Shown: positions 1-9,027, counted from the first letter of the stretch. The stretch: DNA of 64,000 nt from Alphaproteobacteria bacterium 41-28 (GCA_001897795.1 MKUL01000037.1:124001-188000), one strand, 5' to 3'. Notes: generated by a model not told the origin, from the letters alone. Translations and numbers: made by a program.

Positions 1-160
1 GCAGTTCTCCATTTTGGTCTTCAATCCAACGGGAAAAAGCACTTTTAGAGATGAGGATCTTCCGCCCTATCCGACGGATACAACGGTTAAAGCCATTGTT
101 CCTTACGAGATTAGAAAGTGCACGATATTTTCTTGAGCAGATTTTGAGGGTAAGGGTAAT
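1..160 (-). CDS. Partial helix-turn-helix DNA-binding protein (excisionase-like), cut by window edge
   Basis: An open minus-strand frame of about 53 codons runs off the window. It contains NRCIRRIGRKILISKSAFSR followed by WIEDQ, the pattern of the small excisionase/MerR-type HTH domain: a recognition helix, a basic wing (IGRK) and a closing helix. No ATG is visible; the frame begins after a stop at 161-163, so the start could be non-standard or the gene already degraded. It lies outside the att repeat, next to a decayed hipB copy, so it may be the residue of an older element at the same tRNA. Confidence 0.35.
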   Translation of the reverse strand, partial: MTLTLKICSRKYRALSNLVRNNGFNRCIRRIGRKILISKSAFSRWIEDQNGEL

Positions 161-219
161 TTATTTGATGATTCCAACGTTTATGGCTCCTTATCCATAA
201 TGCTTTTACAATTCATAGC

Positions 220-512
220 CTAGTCTTCTTCTTTATCTGGTTGCCAAAGTGGTTCTGATTCGAGCCCTTCTTTTCACTCTATAATAGCTTTTACGAGAGA
301 ATTAAATTGATGTGGAATAAGCATAACCTCACGGTCTAAAATGCGGGCTATTTGAACTAACGTTGAGATTCTTATTCAATTTTTCCTTGTTCAATGCTCG
401 AAATATGACCTTAAGGGAGACCAACCAATTGGGCAAGCTCGGACTGTATGAGCCTCTTTTCCTTACGAGCTCTACGGAGTTCCTTAATCAAATCTTCCAT
501 AAAAATATCCAT
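220..512 (-). pseudogene. Decayed hipB-type XRE regulator
   Basis: This is a clear second copy of the intact regulator at 2155-2448, with similarity continuing through the AT-rich upstream region to about 556. It is dead: the lysine codon in the C-terminal IIEEKEG stretch has become TGA, and a one-base deletion near 380 shifts the frame before the HTH. The C-terminal PLWQPDKEED and the start region are still recognisable. It lies outside the att repeat at 726, so it belongs to the chromosome side or to an earlier integration event. Confidence 0.8.
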
Positions 513-638
513 TTTAATACATATTTATATAATAATATATATTAAGACATATATCACTGGGCTTTGTAGAAGAAATCGATCAGTTTTAGAGTTCGGTATA
601 AAGTGTTACCTATGTATCCGGCATGGACATTATTTTAG

Positions 639-727
639 CCCGCCTACGCCAAGGCTTCGGCGGGCAGCCTTCGCTGCTTATCTTTCTTTTTGACTTGCCA
701 GCCGTAACTGCGAAGCAGCGAAGGCTG
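639..727. repeat. Double palindrome abutting the left att site
   Basis: Two hairpins stand back to back. The first has a CCCGCC/GGCGGG stem (639-644/659-664). The second has a perfect 15-bp stem (665-679/713-727) with the arm CAGCCTTCGCTGCTT. Its right arm runs 2 bp into the att repeat that begins at 726. The G+C-rich arms contrast with the AT-rich surroundings, as expected for a dispersed palindromic element. Confidence 0.6.
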
Positions 728-773
728 GCGTGCCCGAGAGGATTCGAACCTCCGACCCCAAGATTAGGAATCT
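726..773 (-). repeat. Left attachment site: 48-bp copy of the tRNA-Arg 3' half
   Basis: These 48 bases are identical to 52697-52744. On the minus strand they read from the anticodon loop through the variable loop, T arm and 3' acceptor strand to the encoded CCA. No 5' tRNA half follows, so this is not a functional tRNA but the att repeat left by site-specific integration. Confidence 0.9.
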
Positions 774-843
774 ACTTCTTAGTATTTAATTTTTTCATTT
801 TTTATCAACAAGTTATTGCTATATTTTTAAGCGGTAGTTTTTT

Positions 844-864
844 AATTGTCACCATATTGTCACC
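844..864 (+). promoter_or_regulatory. Candidate integrase arm-type site, left end
   Basis: The tandem motif TTGTCACCATATTGTCACC recurs exactly at 52571-52589, inside the other end of the element and in the same orientation. A degenerate third copy lies at 2609-2625. Direct repeats inside both ends, at about 70 and 110 bp from the att cores, fit arm-type binding sites of a tyrosine integrase. Binding is inferred. Confidence 0.5.
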
Positions 865-946
865 TAAAGGAAGTTTTTCATTGTTCTCATAAGTGGGTTC
901 CCCCTCTTTTCTCTCACCTTTTAAAGACCACATATCATATTAAAGA

Positions 947-2152
947 TCATAAAGGAATAAAACTCATATGTTCGTCAATAGATGAGAGGATTCTTTGGTC
1001 TAAATCTGCATTCTGTTTTATTTGAGGCCAGTTTTGTCGGGTAGCTTCAACTGTTTGCTTCATTGTATTCAAGACAAGATGCTTAGGAAGTTTTGCTTTC
1101 TCTGCTAATGCATTAAAGACTTGCTCATTACAAAGATGCATTTGCTTTGTTTTAACCAATGTTAATGCGAGATTATCTCCGGGAATATAAGGGACAGTGG
1201 AGAGCAAATCATAGGCAGGGGATAAGAGAGGTGTGCGCCGATCCGGGTAAAGGAACGACCAATTCTTAAGGTGCATGTCGCCATTACCAATGAGGATGCT
1301 AAAGACTAATCGTCGGATGTATTCGGTTAATCCCTTTTCTCCACATAAAGTCCAAATCATATTTGCAATATTCGTATAGCTTACTTTGTCATATTTCTGT
1401 TCAGGGTAAATACCATAGACTTGCGCAAAATCTTCCATATGAATACGTGTTTGGTTAGGCCCCCTATCAAAACGCTTAACGGCAAGGGCTAAATGACCTT
1501 GGAGAGGCCCTAGATCAGGAAGACCTTCGATCTCTTCAAGGGAAATAAGACGGCACTCAGGCACTTCAATGCCAACCTGTTTAGCCAATGTCAGCATCGC
1601 ATATTCGTTCTCAGGAACCTGAAAGAAATTTGCAGAAGGAAGCTTCACGATCCATGTTCCTCCAATTCCTGAAGCAGGAATGGTTAGCCCTCCTTTTCTT
1701 TTAAGAAGAGCTGAAAATTTTAGCTGTATGCCTGCCAATGAAAATCGATAAGGTCTCTTTTCTGGGGGAATCTTTTTTAGAGTCGTTTTAAGTTCATGAG
1801 GATAAGGTTCAGCCATCGCCGGTCGAATAACGACAGCACCTGGTAAATCTTCTCCAAGAGCTTCTATTAAAGCAAATTCTCGTTGTGGATTTACTTGATT
1901 TTTAACTGCAAGATATTCTCGTAAATGTCCTTCTGGAAGAAGGTTAGAAAAAAAGGGATAAAGCCTAGTACGTGTAGGCCTCACTTGGGTTATAAGTTGT
2001 CCAGTCTTCGAAATAAAGCTTTGACTAAGAGTGGAGCGAGAGAGATCTTCGATGTAATCATCTTCAAAAACAAAAAGGGTGTTTTCCCCATATAATAAAC
2101 TGATTTGTCCGATGCGCTTTTCTTGTAAAAATACATTGATTGATCTTATCAT
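947..2152 (-). CDS. hipA: HipA-family serine/threonine kinase toxin
   Basis: The 401-aa protein has the HipA layout: an N-terminal subdomain (about residues 1-110), the FSLAGIQLKFSAL segment (137-149), VKRFDR (225-230), the catalytic-loop motif NGDMHLKN (290-297) and SPAYD (311-315) carrying the metal-binding Asp. HipA kinases phosphorylate a translation factor (glutamyl-tRNA synthetase in E. coli) and arrest growth until neutralised by HipB. The cognate hipB lies just upstream, two bases away and in the same direction, giving the usual antitoxin-first operon. At the left end of the ICE the pair probably acts as an addiction module that stabilises the element. The substrate is not known here. 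Length and motifs look intact. Confidence 0.9.
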   Translation of the reverse strand: MIRSINVFLQEKRIGQISLLYGENTLFVFEDDYIEDLSRSTLSQSFISKTGQLITQVRPTRTRLYPFFSNLLPEGHLREYLAVKNQVNPQREFALIEALGEDLPGAVVIRPAMAEPYPHELKTTLKKIPPEKRPYRFSLAGIQLKFSALLKRKGGLTIPASGIGGTWIVKLPSANFFQVPENEYAMLTLAKQVGIEVPECRLISLEEIEGLPDLGPLQGHLALAVKRFDRGPNQTRIHMEDFAQVYGIYPEQKYDKVSYTNIANMIWTLCGEKGLTEYIRRLVFSILIGNGDMHLKNWSFLYPDRRTPLLSPAYDLLSTVPYIPGDNLALTLVKTKQMHLCNEQVFNALAEKAKLPKHLVLNTMKQTVEATRQNWPQIKQNADLDQRILSSIDEHMSFIPL

Positions 2153-2154
2153 AG

Positions 2155-2448
2155 TTAATCTTCTTCTTTATCGGGTTGCCAGAGAGGTTCGGATTCAACC
2201 CCTTCTTTTTCCTCTATAATGGCTTTTACAAGAGAATTGAATTGGCGTGGAATAAGCATCACCTCATGATCTAAAATGCGAGCTATTTGAACTAATGTTG
2301 AGATTCTTATGTCAATTTTTCCTTGCTCAATGCTTGAAATATGACCTTGAGGGAGACCCACCAATTTGGCAAGCTCAGACTGTGTGAACCCCTTTTCCTT
2401 ACGAGCCTTTAGGAGTTCCTCTATCAAATCTTCCATATAAATATCCAT
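2155..2448 (-). CDS. hipB: HipB-type XRE antitoxin/repressor
   Basis: This 97-aa protein has a Cro/C1-type helix-turn-helix over roughly residues 8-60 (GFTQSELAKLVGLPQGHISS) and a short acidic C-terminal tail ending PDKEED. It immediately precedes hipA, as expected for the antitoxin that binds HipA and represses the shared promoter. The AT-rich upstream region (about 2450-2490), with ATATATTTATATGATAGTAT-like sequence, probably holds promoter and operator. The region including start codon and upstream DNA is duplicated in decayed form at 220-556. Confidence 0.88.
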   Translation of the reverse strand: MDIYMEDLIEELLKARKEKGFTQSELAKLVGLPQGHISSIEQGKIDIRISTLVQIARILDHEVMLIPRQFNSLVKAIIEEKEGVESEPLWQPDKEED

Positions 2449-2608
2449 CTTAGCGTATATTTATATGATAGTATATATTAAGACGTATATCAATACACTT
2501 CTAAAAGGGATTTAGGGAAAGCCATTCAAGTCACGTGAGAAAATTAGCATATCGAAATTAAAAAGCCTTCCAAATTTTTATTACTAAAAATTTTAAAGGT
2601 AATTTTTT

Positions 2609-2625
2609 AATTGTCACCATTTGAC
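2609..2625 (+). promoter_or_regulatory. Degenerate arm-type motif
   Basis: AATTGTCACCATTTGACC resembles the arm motif at 844-864, and the preceding 30 bases also match the left-end context. It precedes a hipA remnant just as the intact site precedes intact hipA, so it looks like the fossil of an older element end. Confidence 0.4.
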
Positions 2626-2697
2626 CAAATTTCATTGGTTAACACATAAATCATTTCGTTTCTACAAGAAAATGACGTGGATTTTCTAGCCACTCGA

Positions 2698-2832
2698 CTA
2701 CATAAAATTAGAAGACATAAGCCCATCAATAGCAAAGTTTATTTTCCGGTCTAAATCCATATACTTAAAGTTGTCATTACACCCATTCCCAATTAAGATT
2801 GAAAACACCCTAAAAATTAAGCGGTAAGAATT
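2698..2832 (-). pseudogene. Remnant of a second hipA
   Basis: Minus-strand translation gives VFSILIGNG, matching the segment before the catalytic loop of the intact HipA. It is fused directly to DLDRKINFAIDGLMS, matching the C-terminal DLDQRILSSIDEHMS. About 80 residues between them, including the catalytic loop, are deleted, and there is no N-terminal half. It is a non-functional fragment of a paralogous toxin gene. Confidence 0.7.
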
Positions 2833-2852
2833 AACATCAGAGATAATACTTT

Positions 2853-4604
2853 ATGAAAAACAGCATAGTAAGAAGCCCTCTTTCTTGGTATTTGACTGGA
2901 GTACTGTTTGTTATATTAATTTCATACTTGGCAATCGAATACATTTTATTTGAAAAACGCTATGTAAATAGCGTTCTAAAAGAAGCGCAGCAATTCGAAA
3001 ATAAATTTTCATATACTATAGATTGCTATAAAGAAGTATTAGAAAAAATATCTTCCGAATTTAAAGCGAAAAACATCTTTACTAATAAAGAAGAGATAGC
3101 AGACACCTTAAAGAAAGCCTATGTGTATGGCATAGAAAATATTGATAAAGAGGCCATACGTATTTCTGGAGTCAATTGGATTGGTGAGGATATTTCTTTT
3201 CCAATAGGACGTCTTGGGGAACTGAAAAATAAAATAAACCTTCAGCAGGATTACCTTTCGAGGTTGAAGAAAAACAATAAAAGCATGGAAATTTCAGGAG
3301 GTATGCTCTTAAATATCCCTTCATCTCCATATATCATAAACGTGGGGGTAGGTGTTCGAGACAATGAGGAAACTTATCGCGGCTTTTTAAATGTAAGAAT
3401 AAATATGGAAGCTTTAGTCGAAAGATTGAGGCTCATCTTTGCGGAAGAAAACCATGAATTTATACTGTTCGACAAAGGTTCTCAAATTATTGCCTCATCT
3501 ATATCCCTTTCTTCTAAGGAAATAAAACAAATTAAAGGAATGATGCCAACAGGAAAAATTGATGAAAATTTTTTTAAAAACAGAGGATTGGAGAGTTTTT
3601 CTTATCCATTCATCGTTCATTCAAATAAGATTTTCTATTATTTGTATATACTTTATTCAAAAAGGCAGTTTTACATTCTTTTTTTAAAATTGATTGGATT
3701 ACAAACTTGTTTGCTCTTTATATTTTTACTTTCCTCAATATTGTTTTCACTTTTTTACCATCGACGTGTAATGAAAAGAGTTGTGCATATTAACCGAGAA
3801 AAAAACAGGGAAAACATAGAGCTCTTAAAACAGCAAAGACAATTAGAAAGCTATGTGAAATCTTCAGAGGAAGCAGAAAGAGCAGGTAGGAAATTCCAGT
3901 TTGAAATAAACCATAGAGTTTCTCATTCTTTATCAGAAATTATTTATGTAGGAAATTGTCTATTCAAGAGAATTAATGAAACTGAGCAATTAGAAGAAAA
4001 CGCAGATGATCTCATGGAGATATTTGAAAAAGCTATCATGCACTCCCGTTATTCCTGTGTAAAAAGTGAAGTGACCTCAGTTGATTTAAATAGAGTTTTA
4101 GAGGAGGCGAGTACGATTCTTTTAAAGAAAACGCTAAAAAAGGAGATCCTCATAAAAAAAAGGATCAAGGGGAAAATAGGAAATTTGATAAGCGATGAAT
4201 TGGCTGTCAAACAAGTTGTGATCAATCTTTTAAATAGAGCCATACAAAATAGCCCAAAGGGTGGAATCATTGAACTAAGCCTATCCAGTGACAAGGAACA
4301 GTTTTTCTTAGAATGTAAAGATTATGGCTACGTGCTAGATCAACAGGTTAAACAAGAAAATTTACAAAAAGAAAAAGGAGATTCTGTCGATTGTATGTTC
4401 CTTGAGTGGCATGATTTAGAAAAACTTGTAAATCTCTTAGGAGGTGAGCTAAAAGCACATTATGAAGTTTATAAAGGAAATGATTTAATTCTTAAATTAC
4501 CTATGCAGTCACTAGGACGTAAAAAAAGTGGAGAGACAACTCAGCCAAACTTAGGAAATAATGTTATCCCCTTTTCGTATATAAAAAAAGACGGGACATT
4601 ATGA
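2853..4604 (+). CDS. Membrane-bound histidine-kinase-like sensor with degenerate catalytic domain
   Basis: The 583-aa protein has one membrane segment near residues 13-32, a periplasmic region of about 240 residues, a second membrane segment at 277-301, a charged coiled-coil linker (about 305-345), a dimerisation-like helix with EINHRVSHSL (351-360) and a GHKL ATPase-like domain. In the latter, QVVINLLNRAIQNSPKGG (454-471) is the N-box, but the usual DNGxG box reads CKDYGY and the glycine-rich lid is not evident. His354 may be the phosphoacceptor. The operon holds no response regulator; the stop overlaps the start of a STAND NTPase by four bases. It may be a signalling input for that NTPase rather than a classical two-component kinase. 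A second, shorter GHKL-like protein occurs at 10276. Confidence 0.65.
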   Translation: MKNSIVRSPLSWYLTGVLFVILISYLAIEYILFEKRYVNSVLKEAQQFENKFSYTIDCYKEVLEKISSEFKAKNIFTNKEEIADTLKKAYVYGIENIDKEAIRISGVNWIGEDISFPIGRLGELKNKINLQQDYLSRLKKNNKSMEISGGMLLNIPSSPYIINVGVGVRDNEETYRGFLNVRINMEALVERLRLIFAEENHEFILFDKGSQIIASSISLSSKEIKQIKGMMPTGKIDENFFKNRGLESFSYPFIVHSNKIFYYLYILYSKRQFYILFLKLIGLQTCLLFIFLLSSILFSLFYHRRVMKRVVHINREKNRENIELLKQQRQLESYVKSSEEAERAGRKFQFEINHRVSHSLSEIIYVGNCLFKRINETEQLEENADDLMEIFEKAIMHSRYSCVKSEVTSVDLNRVLEEASTILLKKTLKKEILIKKRIKGKIGNLISDELAVKQVVINLLNRAIQNSPKGGIIELSLSSDKEQFFLECKDYGYVLDQQVKQENLQKEKGDSVDCMFLEWHDLEKLVNLLGGELKAHYEVYKGNDLILKLPMQSLGRKKSGETTQPNLGNNVIPFSYIKKDGTL

Positions 4605-6982
4605 ACATAACGTTAAAATGTTTATTCGGGCTTTTATTTCTCTTTTGTATAGGTAAATTTTTACCTTACAGCAATGAGGCGGTAGGAAAATCTTCACGAA
4701 CAATAATTACCAATTTATCACGTACTAATGAAAATTTTACTGGTCGAGAAGAGATTCTTAAAACAGTAAAATCCCTGATTGATTCTGGTCACTACCCGGT
4801 CGTTATTTCAGGTTTTTTAGGCACAGGTAAAACCCAAACAGCTCGAAGGTTTGCTGAGCTGAATCAGGGTAATTACGATATCGTATGGGTTTTGGACGCA
4901 AAAAAATCCATTATAGATCAATTAAGAACTTTAGCTGCTCAGCTTAATAATTCCAGGCTTTCTGATGATGGTGGCTCTCCCATAAATGTAAATTCCCAAC
5001 CAGATGTTCTCCTGCAAAGGATACACTCTTTTCTTCAATCGACCCAGGTGAAGTGGCTACTCATCTTTGATAACGTGCAAAATAAAGGAGACATTATAGA
5101 TTACTTACCTCCAAAAAATAATAATTCAGGGGGATACGTTATTATTACCTCAAGAAGTGAATTAGGGTGGAAAGATCCAATTAAGCTTAAGAAATTTAAA
5201 AGAAATGAATCAATAAGTTTACTACAAAAGATCATTCATATTGAAAATGAAGCCCAACTTGATCAATTGGCTTCTCTTCTTTTTGATCATCCCTTATCTT
5301 TAACGCAAGCAGGCTGCTACATTAGAAAACATCAAATTATGGATGTGAATGAGTATAAAACCCTTTTCTTAAATAAAAGGGAGGAACTGTGGAAACGAGA
5401 AGCAGAGCTTCTTCAAAAGGATAAAGATTTAAAAGATATTCATGATAATTATCAGATGACGGCTGAAACAGCGCTTAGACTTTCATTAGAAGAATTAGAA
5501 AAACAATCTTCCCTAGGTGTAAAATTATTATTCCTTTGTTCCTTTTGGCATAATAACAAAATACCTGAAGACATTCTAGTTAATCTTTCTAGAAGCTGGG
5601 GTTCTGATAATATGCTTGATTTCAACGATGCTTTGAGTGAGATCACGAAGTCATCTTTCTTTGAGAAAGATAGAATCCGATTGAAGTCTGGAGAAGAAGA
5701 AAATACATACAGCATGCACGACCTTATTCCTGTCGTTCTACAAGATCTTCAATCTGACAAAGATAAAGAAAAACATATAAAAGACAGCTTAGAGATATTT
5801 ACCCAATTTTTAAAAGGGAGATGGGATAAGTCTACCCAAATTTTTTCTAAAAGACCTCATTTGCTTCCTCATTTAGAATTGCTTTGCAATTATGCAGAGC
5901 AGCTTAAAGTCTACGAAAATAACTTAATCGAACTTAAACTTCATATTTTAGAATATCAGACGTACTACACACGGGATCAAGAGACTTATGAGAGAATGGT
6001 TCATGATATTGGCGTGTTGTTGAAAAAAGTAAAAAATCTTGATCCTTTAATTTTAGCTCGGTTTAACAGTGACCGTGTATATTCTCGGTCTCTTTTTCGT
6101 GAAGAAGACGAACGATACACTAAGAAAATAGAAAATGACTTTAACAAAGCAATAGAGGTATTTCAGTCCTCACCTTTACACATTGAGGAACTCTTTAGAG
6201 CTTATATAAATTTTGCCCAGTATTATCTTTTTCAAGGAGCATTTGAAAAATCCCTCAATCTTTTAGATAGGGCTGAAACTCTCATAAAGAACATTGAAAG
6301 CGAAAGTACAAAAACTCTATTTCATTTTGTGAGAGCTTGGGTCCTAACGCAAAAAGGCGACCAGGCTCTATCTCAGCAAGCGATTAATAGAGCTGTTAAC
6401 CAGCTTGAGAAAGAAGAAAATCTGGTTTTTAGGATTTACGTTCAACAGATGAAAGCTTGGGTGGACTTGAAGATGGGAGATTATGAAAGTGCTTATCATT
6501 GGGCAAAAATAGGACTCACACAAGCTAAAGAATTTTTTGGTACAAAGAATAATGAACTTATAGCAAACCTTGTGTTATCTATGGGATTATATAAGAAAAA
6601 CAAAGGGACATATAATGAGGCAGAAAAATATATAAAAGAAAGTTTAGGGCGACTCGAAAATTACTATGGCGGGCCTTATGAAGTTGTTGACCAAGCAGAC
6701 AGTAATATAATTCTGGGAGATTTGTATGTTGAAAAAGGTGAGTTGCTTAAAGCAGAAAAGACCTATCATCTCGCTGAGAAAATTCTTGATACCCTCTTTA
6801 CCAGAAAAGAGGGAGATGGATATCGTGAAGTATATGCAAAATTAGCTATCTTATACTCTCAGCTTGGAGATGATTTTCTCGCAAAACATTATTTTGATCT
6901 TCATAAAAAGTACTTTAGTGGAGATAAGATTGGATCAGCAAATATTCTCAAAGCTTTTAAGGATAATGATCTCGATATATGA
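4601..6982 (+). CDS. STAND (NB-ARC-like) NTPase with N-terminal membrane anchor and TPR repeats
   Basis: The 793-aa protein opens with a hydrophobic segment (LFGLLFLFCIGKFL, residues 8-21) that looks like a signal anchor. The NTPase core has GREEIL (48-53), Walker A GFLGTGKT (71-78), Walker B LLIFD (153-157) and the IITSR sensor motif (181-185), followed by the HPLSLTQAG GxP-type region. The C-terminal half is helical repeats of TPR type (about 500-780). STAND proteins are ligand-triggered oligomerising switches in signalling or defence, normally with an N-terminal effector domain. Here that place is taken by the membrane segment, so the output may be its operon partners. The ATGA overlaps on both sides imply translational coupling with the kinase-like and GNAT genes. 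Confidence 0.75.
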   Translation: MNITLKCLFGLLFLFCIGKFLPYSNEAVGKSSRTIITNLSRTNENFTGREEILKTVKSLIDSGHYPVVISGFLGTGKTQTARRFAELNQGNYDIVWVLDAKKSIIDQLRTLAAQLNNSRLSDDGGSPINVNSQPDVLLQRIHSFLQSTQVKWLLIFDNVQNKGDIIDYLPPKNNNSGGYVIITSRSELGWKDPIKLKKFKRNESISLLQKIIHIENEAQLDQLASLLFDHPLSLTQAGCYIRKHQIMDVNEYKTLFLNKREELWKREAELLQKDKDLKDIHDNYQMTAETALRLSLEELEKQSSLGVKLLFLCSFWHNNKIPEDILVNLSRSWGSDNMLDFNDALSEITKSSFFEKDRIRLKSGEEENTYSMHDLIPVVLQDLQSDKDKEKHIKDSLEIFTQFLKGRWDKSTQIFSKRPHLLPHLELLCNYAEQLKVYENNLIELKLHILEYQTYYTRDQETYERMVHDIGVLLKKVKNLDPLILARFNSDRVYSRSLFREEDERYTKKIENDFNKAIEVFQSSPLHIEELFRAYINFAQYYLFQGAFEKSLNLLDRAETLIKNIESESTKTLFHFVRAWVLTQKGDQALSQQAINRAVNQLEKEENLVFRIYVQQMKAWVDLKMGDYESAYHWAKIGLTQAKEFFGTKNNELIANLVLSMGLYKKNKGTYNEAEKYIKESLGRLENYYGGPYEVVDQADSNIILGDLYVEKGELLKAEKTYHLAEKILDTLFTRKEGDGYREVYAKLAILYSQLGDDFLAKHYFDLHKKYFSGDKIGSANILKAFKDNDLDI

Positions 6983-7773
6983 GCAAAGATCAATTGATAA
7001 AAATTGAAGAAGCATATACATCAATTTTTAATGCTATTGGTCAGATTGATCCATTTAAATGCGAAACCAGAGGTAGCAATATTCTTGTAAAAAGTGGAAT
7101 TAATGAAGCCCCATACAACTACGTCATAAGCAGTGAAAATATAGAAGGAACTACGATAGAAAAATCCATAAGCTTTTTTGAGATGGATTCTTTTGTCTGG
7201 TTAATCAAAGCCGATAACTTAGTTCTCAATAAGAAATTAAAAAAGAGAGGCTTTAGAATTAATTTTATAACGAGAGGGTTCGTAAAAGCGCTCGAGGAGA
7301 TTTATGATCATAAAGGAAAACCAGAATCTTTCAGTAAAATTGAAGTTGAGAGAATAGAAAGCACGAATGATCTGGAAGCATGGGTTAAATCGTGCGCATC
7401 TGTTTACAAATACAATTCTGAAAATCTCTATAAGTTTCTATACCCGCTATTTATGTCTCCTGATTTTTCATCATTTTATATAGGAAAATATGAAAAAGAG
7501 CTGGTCACAACTTGCCTTGTTTTGAGAAAAGACACCCATGCGGTTCTTCTCTTCGTTACGACAAAGGCTCCTTACCGTAAAAGAGGGATCGCCAAAAAGG
7601 TTATACTTAAGGCAATGGAAGACGCTTATAGGCAAGGCGTAAAGAGTATTTTTTTGGATACCTTCATCTGGGGCGTTCCTTTGTTCCAAAGTTTAAACTT
7701 TAAAGAAGTTTCTGGATTTAACATATTTTCTTATCAAAGCGGGGCAAAGCGTAATAAAGATTTTTACGTATAA
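6979..7773 (+). CDS. GNAT-family N-acetyltransferase
   Basis: The 264-aa protein has a C-terminal GNAT fold. The acetyl-CoA-binding segment reads APYRKRGIAKKVILKAMEDA, with the R/Q-x-x-G-x-G/A pattern as RKRGIA, after a beta strand AVLLFVTTKA. The downstream NFKEVSGFNIFSY is the usual last strand of the family. The N-terminal 120 residues resemble a degenerate second GNAT half, as in tandem GNAT proteins. It is the last gene of the operon with the kinase-like protein and STAND NTPase (ATGA overlap), and converges on another GNAT gene three bases downstream. The substrate is unknown; it could be an effector of the STAND system. Confidence 0.7.
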   Translation: MSKDQLIKIEEAYTSIFNAIGQIDPFKCETRGSNILVKSGINEAPYNYVISSENIEGTTIEKSISFFEMDSFVWLIKADNLVLNKKLKKRGFRINFITRGFVKALEEIYDHKGKPESFSKIEVERIESTNDLEAWVKSCASVYKYNSENLYKFLYPLFMSPDFSSFYIGKYEKELVTTCLVLRKDTHAVLLFVTTKAPYRKRGIAKKVILKAMEDAYRQGVKSIFLDTFIWGVPLFQSLNFKEVSGFNIFSYQSGAKRNKDFYV

Positions 7774-7776
7774 GAT

Positions 7777-8553
7777 TTAAATCATTTTCTTTTTAGAAGG
7801 TTCAAAAATAAAAGTTGTGAGTTCCTGTGTCACATTAAAACCTAATCTTTTATATACGGCTTGGCCGAGGGAAGTTGCTTGTACGGTACAATGAAGAACG
7901 TTCATATCTTTAGCAATAGTAAGTTCACGTTGGAGAAGATGATAAGCTAGGCCGAGCTTTCTAAATTGAGGGCGGGTGGATAAAGCAAAAATAGTCGCGT
8001 AAGGAGGAGCAAGAAAAAGTAAGCTAGCAGCGACGGGAACATTCTCAAAAAAACAAAGAGAGACCTTAAATTTTTTATGAGAAGATATAAACAAGGGATA
8101 AAAGAATTTTTTGATGTAACTTTTGGATAATCTAAAACTCAGTGCGGTAACATTAATCCAATGACGGATATCAGTTTCGCTTTTTGCTTCTTTGATAGAG
8201 ATCTTTGGAGTAGGTAGAGAATTAATATCAAAATCATTCAAATTGAGAATCATTCTCGTTGTATTTTCTCCAAAAGTTAACCCGTCTTCTTTCAACTTTT
8301 GAATAAGGAAAAGGTTATTCCTTTCAATGGTGCATTCGAAAGGAAGGGATTCAAAAAAGCTGACCGCTTTTTCGCATTCAAACGAATTCTGGTTTTTTAT
8401 AAGTAGGAAATTGAAATAGGGGTTTTCTATACCCGATTTAAGAGCCCATAAGTTGCTATTTTCATAAGACAAAAACGCTCCCCCTAAATCTGCGAATTCT
8501 TGATATATAAGACGAGAGAAACCTGTAGAATCATTTAATGGTGCAGTAGCCAT
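7777..8553 (-). CDS. GNAT-family N-acetyltransferase, partner of an XRE regulator
   Basis: This 258-aa paralogue of the convergent gene shares its plan: a divergent N-terminal half, then a GNAT half with ATIFALSTRPQFRKLGLAYH as the acetyl-CoA-binding motif (RKLGLA) and TVQATSLGQAVYKRLGF near the end. It starts at the base after the stop of the upstream XRE regulator, so the two are translationally coupled. GNAT genes paired with a DNA-binding partner are often toxin-antitoxin or self-regulated modification modules. Neither role can be shown here. Confidence 0.68.
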   Translation of the reverse strand: MATAPLNDSTGFSRLIYQEFADLGGAFLSYENSNLWALKSGIENPYFNFLLIKNQNSFECEKAVSFFESLPFECTIERNNLFLIQKLKEDGLTFGENTTRMILNLNDFDINSLPTPKISIKEAKSETDIRHWINVTALSFRLSKSYIKKFFYPLFISSHKKFKVSLCFFENVPVAASLLFLAPPYATIFALSTRPQFRKLGLAYHLLQRELTIAKDMNVLHCTVQATSLGQAVYKRLGFNVTQELTTFIFEPSKKKMI

Positions 8554-9027
8554 TTATACATCACTGTTAGTAACACTATCGACAACCCATTCTGCAAACT
8601 TAGGATCAATTTTGTTTTCACCATTGCCGAGAGCATAAATATACACTCTTTTAACACACTGTAAAAAGAGATCTAAGTTGGGGTCATAGTTATTGTTTTT
8701 AAAACAATGAGAAAGGATATCCATTGTTTCATAAAGAAGAGGCAAATGAACAGGGAAATTAATCTGCTCTTGCGGAGGGCTTAAAGGAAAATGTAAACGA
8801 ACAGAAGTTTCTAATTCTTCTAATTCCAAAAATTCAGTTAAGGAGCAATTGAGGGCTTTAGCTATGGCGCGCAGCGTGTCCAAAGAAGGCTTTTTGATCT
8901 TGCCTTCTAAAATATTACTAACCGCACTACGCTTAAGTCCAGCAAGTCTTTCCAAGTCTCTTACACTTAAATTTGCTTTACTTATGTGAGACTTAATCTT
9001 ACTCCCTAATTTTTGTACATTTTGCAT
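8554..9027 (-). CDS. XRE-family transcriptional regulator (unit 1)
   Basis: The 157-aa protein has an N-terminal Cro/C1 HTH (about residues 10-66; RDLERLAGLKRSAVSNILEG) and a C-terminal helical domain of about 90 residues ending DPKFAEWVVDS. A paralogue with the same plan, including a near-identical C-terminal FGEWFIDL motif, lies at 11203-11655. Both are read leftward, divergent from a structured leader and a 197-aa protein. The C-terminal domain may sense a ligand or a partner. The upstream DNA contains CGTAGATTTACG (CGTA-N4-TACG, near 9108-9121), a possible operator. Confidence 0.75.
   Translation of the reverse strand: MQNVQKLGSKIKSHISKANLSVRDLERLAGLKRSAVSNILEGKIKKPSLDTLRAIAKALNCSLTEFLELEELETSVRLHFPLSPPQEQINFPVHLPLLYETMDILSHCFKNNNYDPNLDLFLQCVKRVYIYALGNGENKIDPKFAEWVVDSVTNSDV

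Noticed and set aside
726..773. A second tRNA-Arg gene
   Set aside because: Only the 3' half (anticodon loop to CCA) is present; the 5' half is replaced by unrelated AT-rich sequence, so it is an att repeat.
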